23,826 nt of DNA from Bacteroidia bacterium (GTDB lineage: Bacteria > Bacteroidota > Bacteroidia > NS11-12g > UBA955). Position numbers and translations under genes: made by a program. The stretch lies in NCBI GenBank assembly GCA_023228875.1, contig JALOAG010000014.1, forward strand, positions 1 through 23,826, written 5' to 3'. Within the stretch, counting starts at the first letter, position 1, and each line of letters begins with the position of its first letter. This document shows positions 15,009-23,387 of this stretch, one piece after another. The notes beneath the pieces are model-generated. The model saw only the letters and a list, made by a program, of their open reading frames with translations. It made no database searches and was not told the DNA's origin.

Positions 15009-15309
15009 TATCATATCCTCCTAAAAGTAAATTGAATTCTTTTTTCTTTGGTGCTGCTTTTTCCACCGTTTGCTCTGATTTCATTGCCACATCTTCCAGC
15101 TCATCAATTCGATTAGCGGAAGCCTTTATAACCTTTGACGATTCAACAGAAAACTTTTCTAAGTCTTGAATTCTTTTTTCTGTTTCATCAATGACGTCCA
15201 TTCTTTTTTCAAGCTCGCCAAGCTTGTCCATTAAGTTCGCAACCGCAGCTTGCAATTTATCTTGCTTGCTGTCTTGCTGCTCTTCTTGTTTTGCTGTTTC
15301 TTTTGACAT
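15001..15309 (-). CDS. Possible internally initiated scaffold protein (nested)
   Basis: An in-frame ATG at codon 266 of the protease gene is preceded by GAGG at five bases (AAGAGGATGAAATG). Initiation there would give a 102-residue protein, MSKETAKQEEQQDSKQ..., made almost wholly of charged coiled coil and ending with the shared C-terminus. Nested scaffolds of this kind are known in lambda (C/Nu3). The start signal is as good as those of many genes in this operon, but its use is an inference. Confidence 0.4.
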   Translation of the reverse strand: MSKETAKQEEQQDSKQDKLQAAVANLMDKLGELEKRMDVIDETEKRIQDLEKFSVESSKVIKASANRIDELEDVAMKSEQTVEKAAPKKKEFNLLLGGYDNE

Positions 15310-16104
15310 TTCATCCTCTTTCTTCTTGTGTTTTATAATGAAATCCATGCTGTTTATTTTGGATATAAACTGGTATATTGAGGTTATCATTTCATTCTTC
15401 TTTGCTTCAGGAGTATCATTCTTGTATAAAGCATCGTTTAAAGCATAGTATAATAAATCTAAATACCAGCCAACATTATTGTTTTCGTCGTTATAAACCT
15501 CATCATTAAAATCCTTTTGTACAAAGCCCAACGCTTCTAAAATGCTATTTGCTACAGATTTTAATGCACCATATTTTACGATATTACCATTCTCGTCAAC
15601 ATCAACATTGACTTCCCGTCTGGTTGTCTTGCCAGCTAATGAAAAGCCAGTAAACTCACCAGATTTAACCTTCTGCCATGCTTCGTCGGTTGCTTTAATT
15701 GCAAGCACCCAAGAGCCTTGTTTTACCATCCTGCCAGCTATTTCAGTGTCTTTCTGCAAGACATAGCTTTCAACGGGCACGCCTAAATTGCTGACAAAAT
15801 CATGTTCGCCATCAATATTTCTGAATGTTGACAAGAATTCATGAGCAGCTTTTTCAATATCTTCTGCACTCATAAACTCACCATCCGCATCCAGCTTGTC
15901 AGGCGAATACACAATTCCATAAACAATTTGCTTTTCATCCAAGTCTGTAAACGCCATATCTTCTTGCTTGACGACAAGGGATATGGTATGTTCCCCTTTG
16001 GATTTAAGCATTAAAAAGCTTTCCTCGTTCGCAGGGTTTTGTACAAGTGAAACATGAGTTACCGTTGTATTTGTGAGTTGCTTTACCTTCTTTTTTGTTT
16101 TCAC
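15001..16104 (-). CDS. XkdF-like prohead serine protease fused to scaffold region
   Basis: A 367-residue protein with a GTG start at 16104, four bases after AGGAGG. The N-terminal two thirds match the phage XkdF / S78-type protease layout: VQNPANEESFLML (21-33), IVYGIVYSPDKLDADGEFM (60-78), IDGEHDF with His101, and FTGFSLAG with Ser155 as likely catalytic residues. Residues from about 260 to 350 are a Lys/Glu/Gln-rich coiled coil, as expected for an internal scaffold, ending with KEFNLLLGGYDNE. The protease would process scaffold and perhaps capsid during head maturation. It lies 27 bases after the portal stop and overlaps the capsid gene by eight bases. Confidence 0.88.
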   Translation of the reverse strand: MKTKKKVKQLTNTTVTHVSLVQNPANEESFLMLKSKGEHTISLVVKQEDMAFTDLDEKQIVYGIVYSPDKLDADGEFMSAEDIEKAAHEFLSTFRNIDGEHDFVSNLGVPVESYVLQKDTEIAGRMVKQGSWVLAIKATDEAWQKVKSGEFTGFSLAGKTTRREVNVDVDENGNIVKYGALKSVANSILEALGFVQKDFNDEVYNDENNNVGWYLDLLYYALNDALYKNDTPEAKKNEMITSIYQFISKINSMDFIIKHKKKEDEMSKETAKQEEQQDSKQDKLQAAVANLMDKLGELEKRMDVIDETEKRIQDLEKFSVESSKVIKASANRIDELEDVAMKSEQTVEKAAPKKKEFNLLLGGYDNE

Positions 16105-16131
16105 TTATCCTCCTAAATGGTTATTAAGTTT

Positions 16132-17436
16132 TTACACATTTGTTTGTGTAATATCTTTAGTTGGGTCCAGGTTGGTCATGTCATCAGGATTGATTGCCAA
16201 GTTATCATCTGACTTAGGAATTCTGACAATTTTATCATATTCTTTGCCACTTAATTCCAACCTTCCGCAGTCCCGCCTTGCCTCATTTATTGATATTACG
16301 CCCATATCCAGGTAGGTTTTATGGACAATTGCTAAATCTTTTTCATTTATCAAGCTAAGCTCGTTGAAAGATATTATATCTTCTTCGTTATGATTAAACT
16401 CTGTCGACAGAATGCTATTTAAACTATGCTCAAATTCTTTCTTTTCTGCATTGATTATACATTCTACAAGGATTTTCAACGCACCTATTGCTTCGTTACC
16501 CGAGCCAAGACTGCCAGCCGATGCGATACCAAGTATCTTTGGTGGCACGCCGTGTATCTGTGCAATCTCATCACGATTATCAAGCTTTGTATTCCTAAAG
16601 TTTTCATCAACAATCTTTGAAATTTCCTTTATTTCTACCCTTGCTTCCGTGCTGCCAAGTGTCAGTGTTACTGCTTTGTGTGCATTTTCAACCCCTTTTG
16701 CATGCGACAAGTTTCTTCTTATCTCATTTTTCTGCTCTTCTGTCAGGGTTGTACCCGTTACAACTATAAAGTAATCAGGTCTTGCATTGTTTGAGAAAAA
16801 GTTCAGAATGTAGTTAGTTATTGTATCATTTCCAACAATTGCTTTTATGCTTGAAACATAGTTTGGCACGCCATAAAACCGTGAGACAGGGTTGTAGTGG
16901 TCATGGACATACAGATACCTTCCTGGCTTGTTTTGATATGCGTAAGGCTCGTATTCAATCATGCTACCCATGCCAGTTTGCAATAAATACTTGTCAACAT
17001 ATATGCTGTTTTTCTTTTGCTTTACATAAACATCTTTTGCTGGCACATGGTAAAAGCTAAGCTTGCCATTTAGCTTAACTATTTCAAGTGCATACCTGCC
17101 AAAAATCTCATAATCAATTCTTAATTTTTTACAAAGGCGAATGAAAGTGTCTTGTGCAATGTTATTTGGTCTTTTTAGAAAGTCTTTAATCTTTTTTGGG
17201 GTTCCTCTTTTTGTTTCATACCCCAGCCCGCATACAAGGTTTGTTTTTAATTCAATGCAAAACTTGTGTGTAGAATTAAAGTCAAAAAGCCTGCTTAAGT
17301 AATTCATGCTGTATGGTGGAGGCACCACGCCAACCCCGTCGACAGGCATAATTGTTTCTGACGCAAAGTAGTTAACTGACTTTTTTACCTCTTCTACCTT
17401 GTTGTTAGTGTCTATTGCAAATATTATTTCATTCAT
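16132..17436 (-). CDS. Portal protein, PBSX type
   Basis: A 434-residue protein that should form the dodecameric DNA channel at one capsid vertex. Recognisable portal-type segments include YVHDHYNPVSRFYGVPNYVS, NFFSNNARPDYFIVVTGT, NRDEIAQIHGVPPKILGIAS and a C-terminal LINEKDLAIVHKTYLDMGVI. The C-terminus is polar (NPDDMTNLDPTKDITQTNV). Of several in-frame starts, MNEIIFAID at 17436 is preferred: AGGAGG lies four bases upstream, whereas the ATG at 17439 is only one base away and the one at 17481 lies within the promoter. It follows the methyltransferases instead of the terminase and has its own TTGACA promoter. Confidence 0.9.
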   Translation of the reverse strand: MNEIIFAIDTNNKVEEVKKSVNYFASETIMPVDGVGVVPPPYSMNYLSRLFDFNSTHKFCIELKTNLVCGLGYETKRGTPKKIKDFLKRPNNIAQDTFIRLCKKLRIDYEIFGRYALEIVKLNGKLSFYHVPAKDVYVKQKKNSIYVDKYLLQTGMGSMIEYEPYAYQNKPGRYLYVHDHYNPVSRFYGVPNYVSSIKAIVGNDTITNYILNFFSNNARPDYFIVVTGTTLTEEQKNEIRRNLSHAKGVENAHKAVTLTLGSTEARVEIKEISKIVDENFRNTKLDNRDEIAQIHGVPPKILGIASAGSLGSGNEAIGALKILVECIINAEKKEFEHSLNSILSTEFNHNEEDIISFNELSLINEKDLAIVHKTYLDMGVISINEARRDCGRLELSGKEYDKIVRIPKSDDNLAINPDDMTNLDPTKDITQTNV

Positions 17437-17453
17437 CATGCCTCCTAATACCA

Positions 17454-17481
17454 AATATAGTTGAATATAAAATATTGTCAA
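17454..17481 (-). promoter_or_regulatory. Sigma70-type promoter before the portal gene
   Basis: On the minus strand TTGACA (17481-17476) and TATATT (17459-17454) are separated by 16 bases in an AT-rich gap after the second methyltransferase. The start would lie near 17447, giving an unusually short leader that begins at about the AGGAGG. The context ACTTGACAAT is identical to that of the promoter at the right end. Confidence 0.65.
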
Positions 17482-17518
17482 GTTTTATTTTAATTATTTT
17501 TCTATTGCCATTCATTCT

Positions 17519-18883
17519 TTACTCCATTGGCTTAATCCTGGCTTCGATAAACGCTATTTCATCAGCATTCAAACCATATTTCTTGTATAACATGTCATCC
17601 GTCCATTGCTTGCTAAAGTCTTGTAGCGGTGCAAGCTGGAAGTATTTTCTTGACCCGTCTTGCGTATTTTTAATTAAAAATATCATAAATCTAAAAAACT
17701 TTGTTTTCATATATGAAACAACATTATCTGCTTCTTGCTGGCTTGCAAAACTGCCTATGTATAAAAATGTTTCTGTACAGACTGAACCTGGCTTTCCAAC
17801 AAATGGTTTATTTATTATTTGGTGATACAAGTTGCTGCCACCACCATAAGCATTCGTTATAAACACTTTCCACTTGTCTATTAAATCAGGATTTTTTTTA
17901 ATATTATTTCTATCAATATATCCAACCTGCTTTCTTGCATACAGTTTAACACTGTTTAAAAACGGCTGTGCATAAAAGTCTTTAAAGTTGGTTCTCATGT
18001 TAAAAGCATTCCTATTATAAACTATGTCAGAAAAAGGACTAAAACCATTCTTTAAAACTTTATCAAGAATGCTTATGCCACGATTGTAACGAATGAAAAA
18101 ATTAAAGTTTTTGTACTTTAAATACCTGCTTGCTTCTGAAACAATCTTTCCTTGAGAATGAGAGACAATATTACACTTGCCAGCGTATTCATTATCTCTT
18201 AAAAAATAGCACACGCCACCACGCAGCTCAATATTATCAAAGCATTCTTTAAAGTCGCAATAGTCATGCAACTCTTTTATACAAGTATCATTTATCATTT
18301 GTTTTCTAAAATCATTTAATCCTTTACCACCAGTGTACCACCTGGCAGGAATTACCATTACAATAAATCTACTATTGTCAACAATTGCTTTATTTATAAA
18401 ATGCTGATACACTGGTCTTGCAGAAGCACCAAAACCACCATCCATTTCTTGGTAAGGTGGGTTTGTTATGATTAAGTCAAAAGAAACACCAGTAAACAAG
18501 TTATCCTTTAGGTAATCACCACAGACAATATTGCTTTCCATTATTTCTAACATTTCAACAATGAAACCACGCTTATATCCATCTAAATAATGTACTATTT
18601 CTGACAACAATCTATTCTTAGCTTCCTGCACGTTATCAGGTAAAATGTCAATACCTTTTAAACTCTGAATGCTTTTTCTTATATAATCAGTTGTTTTATT
18701 TGGCTTGCTTAATCTTCTTCTAAGTATCTCTATAAGAAAGTTACCGTTGCCACAGCATGGCTCAAGAATGCTTGTATCCTCATTGATTATTTCATTATTT
18801 ACTAAGTCACACATGTCAGAAACCAACCATGCTGGCGTAAACACTTCTCCAAATTCTTTTATTCTTTCTTTACTTTTTATCAT
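17519..18883 (-). CDS. DNA adenine N6-methyltransferase, Eco57I type (copy 2)
   Basis: A 454-residue protein that would transfer a methyl group from S-adenosylmethionine to adenine in a specific DNA sequence. Motif X region FGEVFTPAWLV is at 11-21, motif I ILEPCCGNGNFL at 39-50, GIDI at 77-80, and catalytic motif IV DLIITNPPY at 136-144. The C-terminal half should hold target recognition, ending in the conserved-looking WTDDMLYKKYGLNADEIAFI. The first 145 residues are very close to the upstream copy and the C-terminal half much less so. The start follows GAGG at five bases. No endonuclease is adjacent, so an anti-restriction role is most likely. The coding DNA looks more AT-rich than the flanking structural genes. 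Confidence 0.9.
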   Translation of the reverse strand: MIKSKERIKEFGEVFTPAWLVSDMCDLVNNEIINEDTSILEPCCGNGNFLIEILRRRLSKPNKTTDYIRKSIQSLKGIDILPDNVQEAKNRLLSEIVHYLDGYKRGFIVEMLEIMESNIVCGDYLKDNLFTGVSFDLIITNPPYQEMDGGFGASARPVYQHFINKAIVDNSRFIVMVIPARWYTGGKGLNDFRKQMINDTCIKELHDYCDFKECFDNIELRGGVCYFLRDNEYAGKCNIVSHSQGKIVSEASRYLKYKNFNFFIRYNRGISILDKVLKNGFSPFSDIVYNRNAFNMRTNFKDFYAQPFLNSVKLYARKQVGYIDRNNIKKNPDLIDKWKVFITNAYGGGSNLYHQIINKPFVGKPGSVCTETFLYIGSFASQQEADNVVSYMKTKFFRFMIFLIKNTQDGSRKYFQLAPLQDFSKQWTDDMLYKKYGLNADEIAFIEARIKPME

Positions 18884-18890
18884 ATTAGCC

Positions 18891-20318
18891 TCAATTCTTG
18901 ACCTCGTTATTTATAAACTCTATTTCACTGTCTGTTAAACCATACTTTTTATAAAGCATGCTATCTGTCCAGTCAGTATCAAAATCTTGCATCGGAACCA
19001 TTCTGTAGACACGCCTATTGCCATTTTGTGTATGCTTTAAAAGCTTTATTAAAAATTTAAAAAACTTTGTTTCTACATAGCTTTTAATGTTCAACAATTG
19101 CTCTTTGGTATAATCATATTTATCAGGTGTACAACCTATCATGATAAAAGACCTTGAACATAAGCTATTTGGTTCACCTAAGAAGGGTTTATTTATTATC
19201 TTGCCATTAATTGACCCACCATAAACAGCATGTATGTATAACTTGTTAGCTTTTACCAGTTTAAAATTCTTTGCTATTTGCTCTCTTGAAACAAAACCAT
19301 AAGGAACACCGTGTGTCTGCTTTGTAACATAATACTTATACTGAAACTCATCTGTTTTTTCAAGATTGTAATCCTTCCAGCTTGATTCAAAGATATTTTT
19401 ATTGTGCATAAAGCAAGACTTGGAAGAAACTATATCATAAAAACTATTGTCTTTGAAATACATTCCTTCTTTATCAATTATCTTGTCTATAATTCCATAA
19501 GCCCTAACATCTCTTATTGTAGCATTTATGTTATATTCATCAAGAAAACCCTCCCTTTTGTAAACTTTCTTATTTACATGATAAAAGTATTCACATTTGT
19601 CTTCATATTCTCTATCCCAAAGAAAATAACAAACGCCACCAGCAATATTAACCCCAGTAAAGCATTCCCTACTATCACGGTAATCGTGTAACACTTTATA
19701 ATTCCTTGCTGCAATCATTTTATCAAGCCATATTTTTGGCACTCCATTTACTGATTTAGTCATCCATCTTGAGGGTATTAGAAAAACTACTTTTTTTTTG
19801 CTATATTCTATTGCTCTATCAAAAAATTCAGGATAAGCTGCATTAGCCCTGCCTTTATTACCATCCTTTTTTACAACATTCTTCTGATAAGGTGGATTTG
19901 TAATAATCAAGTCAAACTGTATTCCTGCAAACGTGTCATCTTGTAAAAAGTCAGCATAGACAATGTTTTTATCTATTATATCAAGCATTTCTATTAAAAA
20001 CTCATCGCTTGCACCGTTTAAAACACGCACCACCTCAGCACGCATTCTTTTCTTAGTCTTGTAAACACTGTCTTCTTGTATATCAATACCATACAAGGTC
20101 TGCAAGCTTTCTTTGATATGCTGCACCGACAAGCCATGTATGCTTAATCGCCTTTTAAGTATTTCAACAAGAAAATTGCCATTCCCGCAGCATGGTTCCA
20201 AAATCTTTGTAAATGTATTACGAATTTCACGGTCAACCAGGTCGCACATATCGGACACAAGCCAAGCAGGGGTAAAAACCTCGCCAAAATCACGCACTCT
20301 TTCTTTACTTTTTATCAT
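18891..20318 (-). CDS. DNA adenine N6-methyltransferase, Eco57I type (copy 1)
   Basis: A 475-residue paralogue of the next gene, seven bases upstream of it. It carries FGEVFTPAWLV (11-21), ILEPCCGNGNFL (39-50), YGIDI (76-80) and catalytic DLIITNPPYQ (136-145). The target-recognition part, from about residue 190, differs strongly from copy 2 apart from islands such as GGVCYFL and NKPFLGEPNSLC. It ends WTDSMLYKKYGLTDSEIEFI. Both copies open MIKSKER. The ribosome binding site is weak (TAGG), so expression may be lower or coupled to the terminase stop 15 bases upstream. The two enzymes probably recognise different sequences. Bifunctional restriction activity is not supported, because no nuclease domain is seen. 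Confidence 0.9.
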   Translation of the reverse strand: MIKSKERVRDFGEVFTPAWLVSDMCDLVDREIRNTFTKILEPCCGNGNFLVEILKRRLSIHGLSVQHIKESLQTLYGIDIQEDSVYKTKKRMRAEVVRVLNGASDEFLIEMLDIIDKNIVYADFLQDDTFAGIQFDLIITNPPYQKNVVKKDGNKGRANAAYPEFFDRAIEYSKKKVVFLIPSRWMTKSVNGVPKIWLDKMIAARNYKVLHDYRDSRECFTGVNIAGGVCYFLWDREYEDKCEYFYHVNKKVYKREGFLDEYNINATIRDVRAYGIIDKIIDKEGMYFKDNSFYDIVSSKSCFMHNKNIFESSWKDYNLEKTDEFQYKYYVTKQTHGVPYGFVSREQIAKNFKLVKANKLYIHAVYGGSINGKIINKPFLGEPNSLCSRSFIMIGCTPDKYDYTKEQLLNIKSYVETKFFKFLIKLLKHTQNGNRRVYRMVPMQDFDTDWTDSMLYKKYGLTDSEIEFINNEVKN

Positions 20319-20332
20319 ATTATAAACCTAAA

Positions 20333-21985
20333 TTAAAACATTTCAAACAGATTGCTTGCACAGAACCTTTTGGCAAGAGAGCATACACTGTCTGCAGCAT
20401 CGTCATGCAAATTCCTTCTTTCCTTTTGGAATGAATACAATTCACGCATGAAAAAAGCATAGTCGCTGGACTTGTCAATCAGTGCATCTTCTATGAAATA
20501 CACAGAGCTTAATACCAAGCTGCTGTTGACTAAAATCTTTGTTATTTTGTTAGCAGATGTACGCAGTGCCTCATAAACAAAGCCATCAAAGATTGTATCT
20601 TTCAGTCTGTCAATTTCGCTTTGAAACATTATTTTATCATGCTCGCTGGCTGTTGGCATTCGTGCCTGCAGTTGACTTATCCTGGCACGCATTTCATTAT
20701 TTTTTTCAGTCAAGCTATTTGAACACAGTTCAGCAAAATACTTGCCACCATTGTTGCTTTCAAACACTGCAAGCTCAATTCGATGCTCCAAAATCTTATC
20801 AGCAACCATTTTTCTACTTATTTCACTTCTTTCTTTGGTAAAAAGCACGTCAACAATGTAAACCTCGCCAAGCCCCATATCCCAGTACCCGATTGGCATG
20901 GACAAGCTGTCTGCACCCTCATCTGCCACGTCGCACCAAGCCACTACTTGATAACGCCTGCGGTCTGTAAAGTTGTATTCGGCTGGGTCAAAACGCATTA
21001 AATCTTCTTTTTTAAACAGTCTTTCATTCATTCCCTCAACTTTTTGGCGATACAAAGCATTCCACATGTTTAATCTTGCAGTGTTAGCAAAGCCACGCTT
21101 TATCTCTTGCATCTTCTCTGTTGAAATAATGCTTTCGCAAGAAGAATTGCCTTCCTCGTTCTCAATGTCGAATGTTACCTGGTACCAGTCGTCTTCGGAA
21201 TCTAACAATCTGCTACACAAGTCATCCTCGCTCCATCTTGCCATGATTATTATTTCACACCCGTAAACATTCTCACCTATATCAGCACGTGAGCGGTGCA
21301 CTGTTAGATACCATGTCAGCAAGTCTTCGTTGAAATTGGCAGAGTAAGCAGCCTCTGGGCTTTTGATTGGGTCATCCAAAATCATTGCCAAGTCGCAACC
21401 CTTGCCAGTTATACTACCCGCAATCCCTGCACAGAAGTAAGCCACATCTTTAGATGTTTTCAAAGCCCATGAACTTAAGGCTCTTTTGTCTCTTGACAGT
21501 TTTAACTCAGGTGCTATTGCATTCAGCTTGCCAGCCACAGAGATTATATCTTCTTCTATCTCCCCTTCTACATTCGGCGACTCAATCATGTTTCTGATGT
21601 CTCTGCTAAATTTTTCTGCCAGTGTTGCATCGTGTGTGTTTCGCATTACTGCACCTTCTGGATAGTGCCACAAAGCCCACACAACCAGGATTGACACCAT
21701 GAAAGACTTGCCAAAACGTGGGAAGATGTTAATCATTACTTTTCTGTATTTCTTGTACGCAGGGTCGCCAGTCAAGCTGTATATTATACATTTTTGCAGC
21801 ACATCAGCATACCTAATTCTTTCTGTCTGCTCATCTTTGAAAAAGCTGGGGTATAGATACTTGCAGAAATTCCAAAACCCTTGCGGATTTTCTTTACGCA
21901 TGGAAGCAATTAATTCATCACGCCTCTTTGCTTTCTCTTTGGCTATTTGCTTCAATAAATCTTGTGCAATGATTTTGTTTTTCAT
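20333..21985 (-). CDS. terL: Terminase large subunit
   Basis: A 550-residue packaging motor that couples ATP hydrolysis to DNA translocation and cuts the concatemer. Walker A-like PRFGKS is at 89-94, Walker B LAMILDD at 199-205, and the coupling-type IIIMARWSEDDL at 245-256. The RNase H-like nuclease carries CDVADEGADS (Asp352), FESNNGG (Glu409) and HDDAADSV (Asp528/529, Asp532). Residues of about 421-465 form a charged helical insertion in the nuclease domain (EMRARISQLQARM). The start overlaps the small subunit stop as ATGA, so the two are translationally coupled. All key motifs are present, and the protein looks intact. Confidence 0.95.
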   Translation of the reverse strand: MKNKIIAQDLLKQIAKEKAKRRDELIASMRKENPQGFWNFCKYLYPSFFKDEQTERIRYADVLQKCIIYSLTGDPAYKKYRKVMINIFPRFGKSFMVSILVVWALWHYPEGAVMRNTHDATLAEKFSRDIRNMIESPNVEGEIEEDIISVAGKLNAIAPELKLSRDKRALSSWALKTSKDVAYFCAGIAGSITGKGCDLAMILDDPIKSPEAAYSANFNEDLLTWYLTVHRSRADIGENVYGCEIIIMARWSEDDLCSRLLDSEDDWYQVTFDIENEEGNSSCESIISTEKMQEIKRGFANTARLNMWNALYRQKVEGMNERLFKKEDLMRFDPAEYNFTDRRRYQVVAWCDVADEGADSLSMPIGYWDMGLGEVYIVDVLFTKERSEISRKMVADKILEHRIELAVFESNNGGKYFAELCSNSLTEKNNEMRARISQLQARMPTASEHDKIMFQSEIDRLKDTIFDGFVYEALRTSANKITKILVNSSLVLSSVYFIEDALIDKSSDYAFFMRELYSFQKERRNLHDDAADSVCSLAKRFCASNLFEMF

Positions 21986-22542
21986 TCCTCATCCCTTATC
22001 ATTCCGTTTATGTCATTTTCTAAGGCCTGCAATTCTTGATAGTTCATCTTGCTTGGGTCTTTATTCATTACAATGTTTAAAATCTTGTTGGAAGAGCCAG
22101 TCTGTTTTTCACCTGACTTGTCTTTCACAATATCATTCAAGGTTGCAAAGTCTTTTATTGTTGGAAAGTACTGGCCCTCAGCAATGTTTTTGGATATTGC
22201 ATTGTAAACCTGGTCTTGCAATTTTGCACTGTTGATAACGGAATTAAGCTCTGACTTTGCCCGCTGGAATAGCAACTCGCCTTTCATTTCTTGTATTTCA
22301 TTGGCTCTGTAGGTCTTTTTCTCTATATCCCACTTTTCCTTTGTTGCCAGCTGTCTTATTGCATCGATTGGTGCATTATATGCTTCAGCAAGCTCTTCTA
22401 ACGACTTTTCCCTGCCAGAGGTAATGTATTCCGTGCGTATTTCCCGTGCATGAATTATGTCCAAAATGTCAGGCTGTGCAGCAACCAGTGCTTGCTCTTT
22501 TTGCTTTTTGGCTTTAATACTCTTCTTCAAACTCTTCTTCAT
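21982..22542 (-). CDS. terS: Terminase small subunit
   Basis: A 186-residue protein directly before terL. The basic N-terminus (MKKSLKKSIKAKKQKEQALV) precedes a helix-turn-helix-like stretch, SLEELAEAYNAPIDAIRQLA, that should bind the packaging site. The central helices (SELNSVINSAKLQDQVYNAI) fit the oligomerisation region, and the C-terminus would contact TerL. The ATG at 22542 has AAGGAG ten bases upstream. A TTG at 22551 is only one base from it and is less likely. The gene overlaps the upstream one by 29 bases. The assignment comes from position, HTH and length; small terminases diverge strongly in sequence. Confidence 0.82.
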   Translation of the reverse strand: MKKSLKKSIKAKKQKEQALVAAQPDILDIIHAREIRTEYITSGREKSLEELAEAYNAPIDAIRQLATKEKWDIEKKTYRANEIQEMKGELLFQRAKSELNSVINSAKLQDQVYNAISKNIAEGQYFPTIKDFATLNDIVKDKSGEKQTGSSNKILNIVMNKDPSKMNYQELQALENDINGMIRDEE

Positions 22543-23116
22543 CAAAATCAAACTCCTTTTCTAACTCCCCTTCTTCCCAGACTGCTTCAAATTTTTCTGT
22601 ATTTTCTTTATTGAAAAAACGGTTATATTTGTCTGCTCTTTTTAGGGTTGTTTTATTAAAGATTGCTTGCAAATAAGCATTTGCTTTATTGTTGATATTT
22701 AAAACATAAGGATTTGCTACATAAACATTGGTTCGTGCAACGGATATCTGTGCCAGCACGCCATACGCCACAAGCTCAGCAATTGCACCTTTCACAGTGT
22801 GTGTGCCAAAGTGGACTGCTATTTGCGCATCAGACAAAGGAGAAATCCGTCCATCAGAAAAACGCAATGCAATCATGCCAGTATCAGGGTCAATCAACTT
22901 GCAAAGGTTGAAAAAGTGCATTCTTGTATTCTTCTGTAATGCCATCTCCCAAAACACAGGGTTTGTAACGATTGCACCTTCTGAATTAACCTTGCCGATT
23001 TGATTTGGTTGGAATTCTATTTCAAACTCTTGCAACGGTTGCTTTTTTCTTTTTATTGTATTGTTTGCTACAGTTTTTGCTGCAGTTTTCTTTATTTTGT
23101 CTTCTTTATTGTCCAT
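22514..23116 (-). CDS. Winged-helix protein resembling RepL-type initiators
   Basis: A 200-residue protein with a basic N-terminus (KKTAAKTVANNTIKRKKQ) and a very acidic end (EKEFDFDEEEFEEEY). The central part resembles a winged helix: LSDAQIAVHFGTHTVKGAIA as helix-turn-helix, then AYGVLAQISVARTNVYVANP as helix end and wing. The last segment, NVYVANPYVLNINNKANAY, recalls the 'GVYMVNPxxL..GN..K' stretch of plasmid RepL replication proteins. Length and order also fit. Such a protein directly before terS is unusual. Alternatives are a transcription regulator or an extra packaging-site protein. The start overlaps the upstream gene by 11 bases with no strong ribosome binding site, so coupling is likely. 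Confidence 0.65.
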   Translation of the reverse strand: MDNKEDKIKKTAAKTVANNTIKRKKQPLQEFEIEFQPNQIGKVNSEGAIVTNPVFWEMALQKNTRMHFFNLCKLIDPDTGMIALRFSDGRISPLSDAQIAVHFGTHTVKGAIAELVAYGVLAQISVARTNVYVANPYVLNINNKANAYLQAIFNKTTLKRADKYNRFFNKENTEKFEAVWEEGELEKEFDFDEEEFEEEY

Positions 23117-23351
23117 AATTCACATCCATAACGTATTTCATTATTTCTGTTGGCTTGACATGCCTGATTGGTGAGTGGTCATACATGTAGCAAGAAATCC
23201 AGCCATCATTCATTAGATTGTAGATTTGCTGTACATGTATTTCACCGTTAAACAAGTCACACAGGCTTTTAACATCCATATATTCTGGCAACTCCATCTT
23301 AAAAAGCTCTTTAAGCTTTAAAACTGTTGCTTTTGAGACTGATATGTTCAT
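23106..23351 (-). CDS. Small helix-turn-helix (excisionase/MerR-fold-like) protein
   Basis: An 81-residue protein and the first gene of the operon. YMDVKSLCDLFNGEIHVQQI followed by YNLMNDGWISC and HVKPTEIMKYV fits the small winged-helix fold of excisionases and MerR-like DNA-binding domains ('DV..L...G....QIY.L...GWI....V...EI..Y'). AGGAGG lies five bases before the ATG. It follows the strong promoter at 23388-23416 and the 16-base-period array. It may regulate this operon or bind the array, but that is inference. There is no recombinase nearby to make an excisionase role obvious. Confidence 0.7.
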   Translation of the reverse strand: MNISVSKATVLKLKELFKMELPEYMDVKSLCDLFNGEIHVQQIYNLMNDGWISCYMYDHSPIRHVKPTEIMKYVMDVNYGQ

Positions 23352-23387
23352 TTTATCCTCCTTTGAACATTATTCTATTCTGTATAC

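Noticed and set aside
18891..20318. Fused restriction endonuclease-methyltransferase (type IIG)
   Set aside because: The proteins are about 450-475 residues, and the methylase motifs begin at residue 11, leaving no room for an N-terminal nuclease domain. No PD-(D/E)xK-like motif was noticed.
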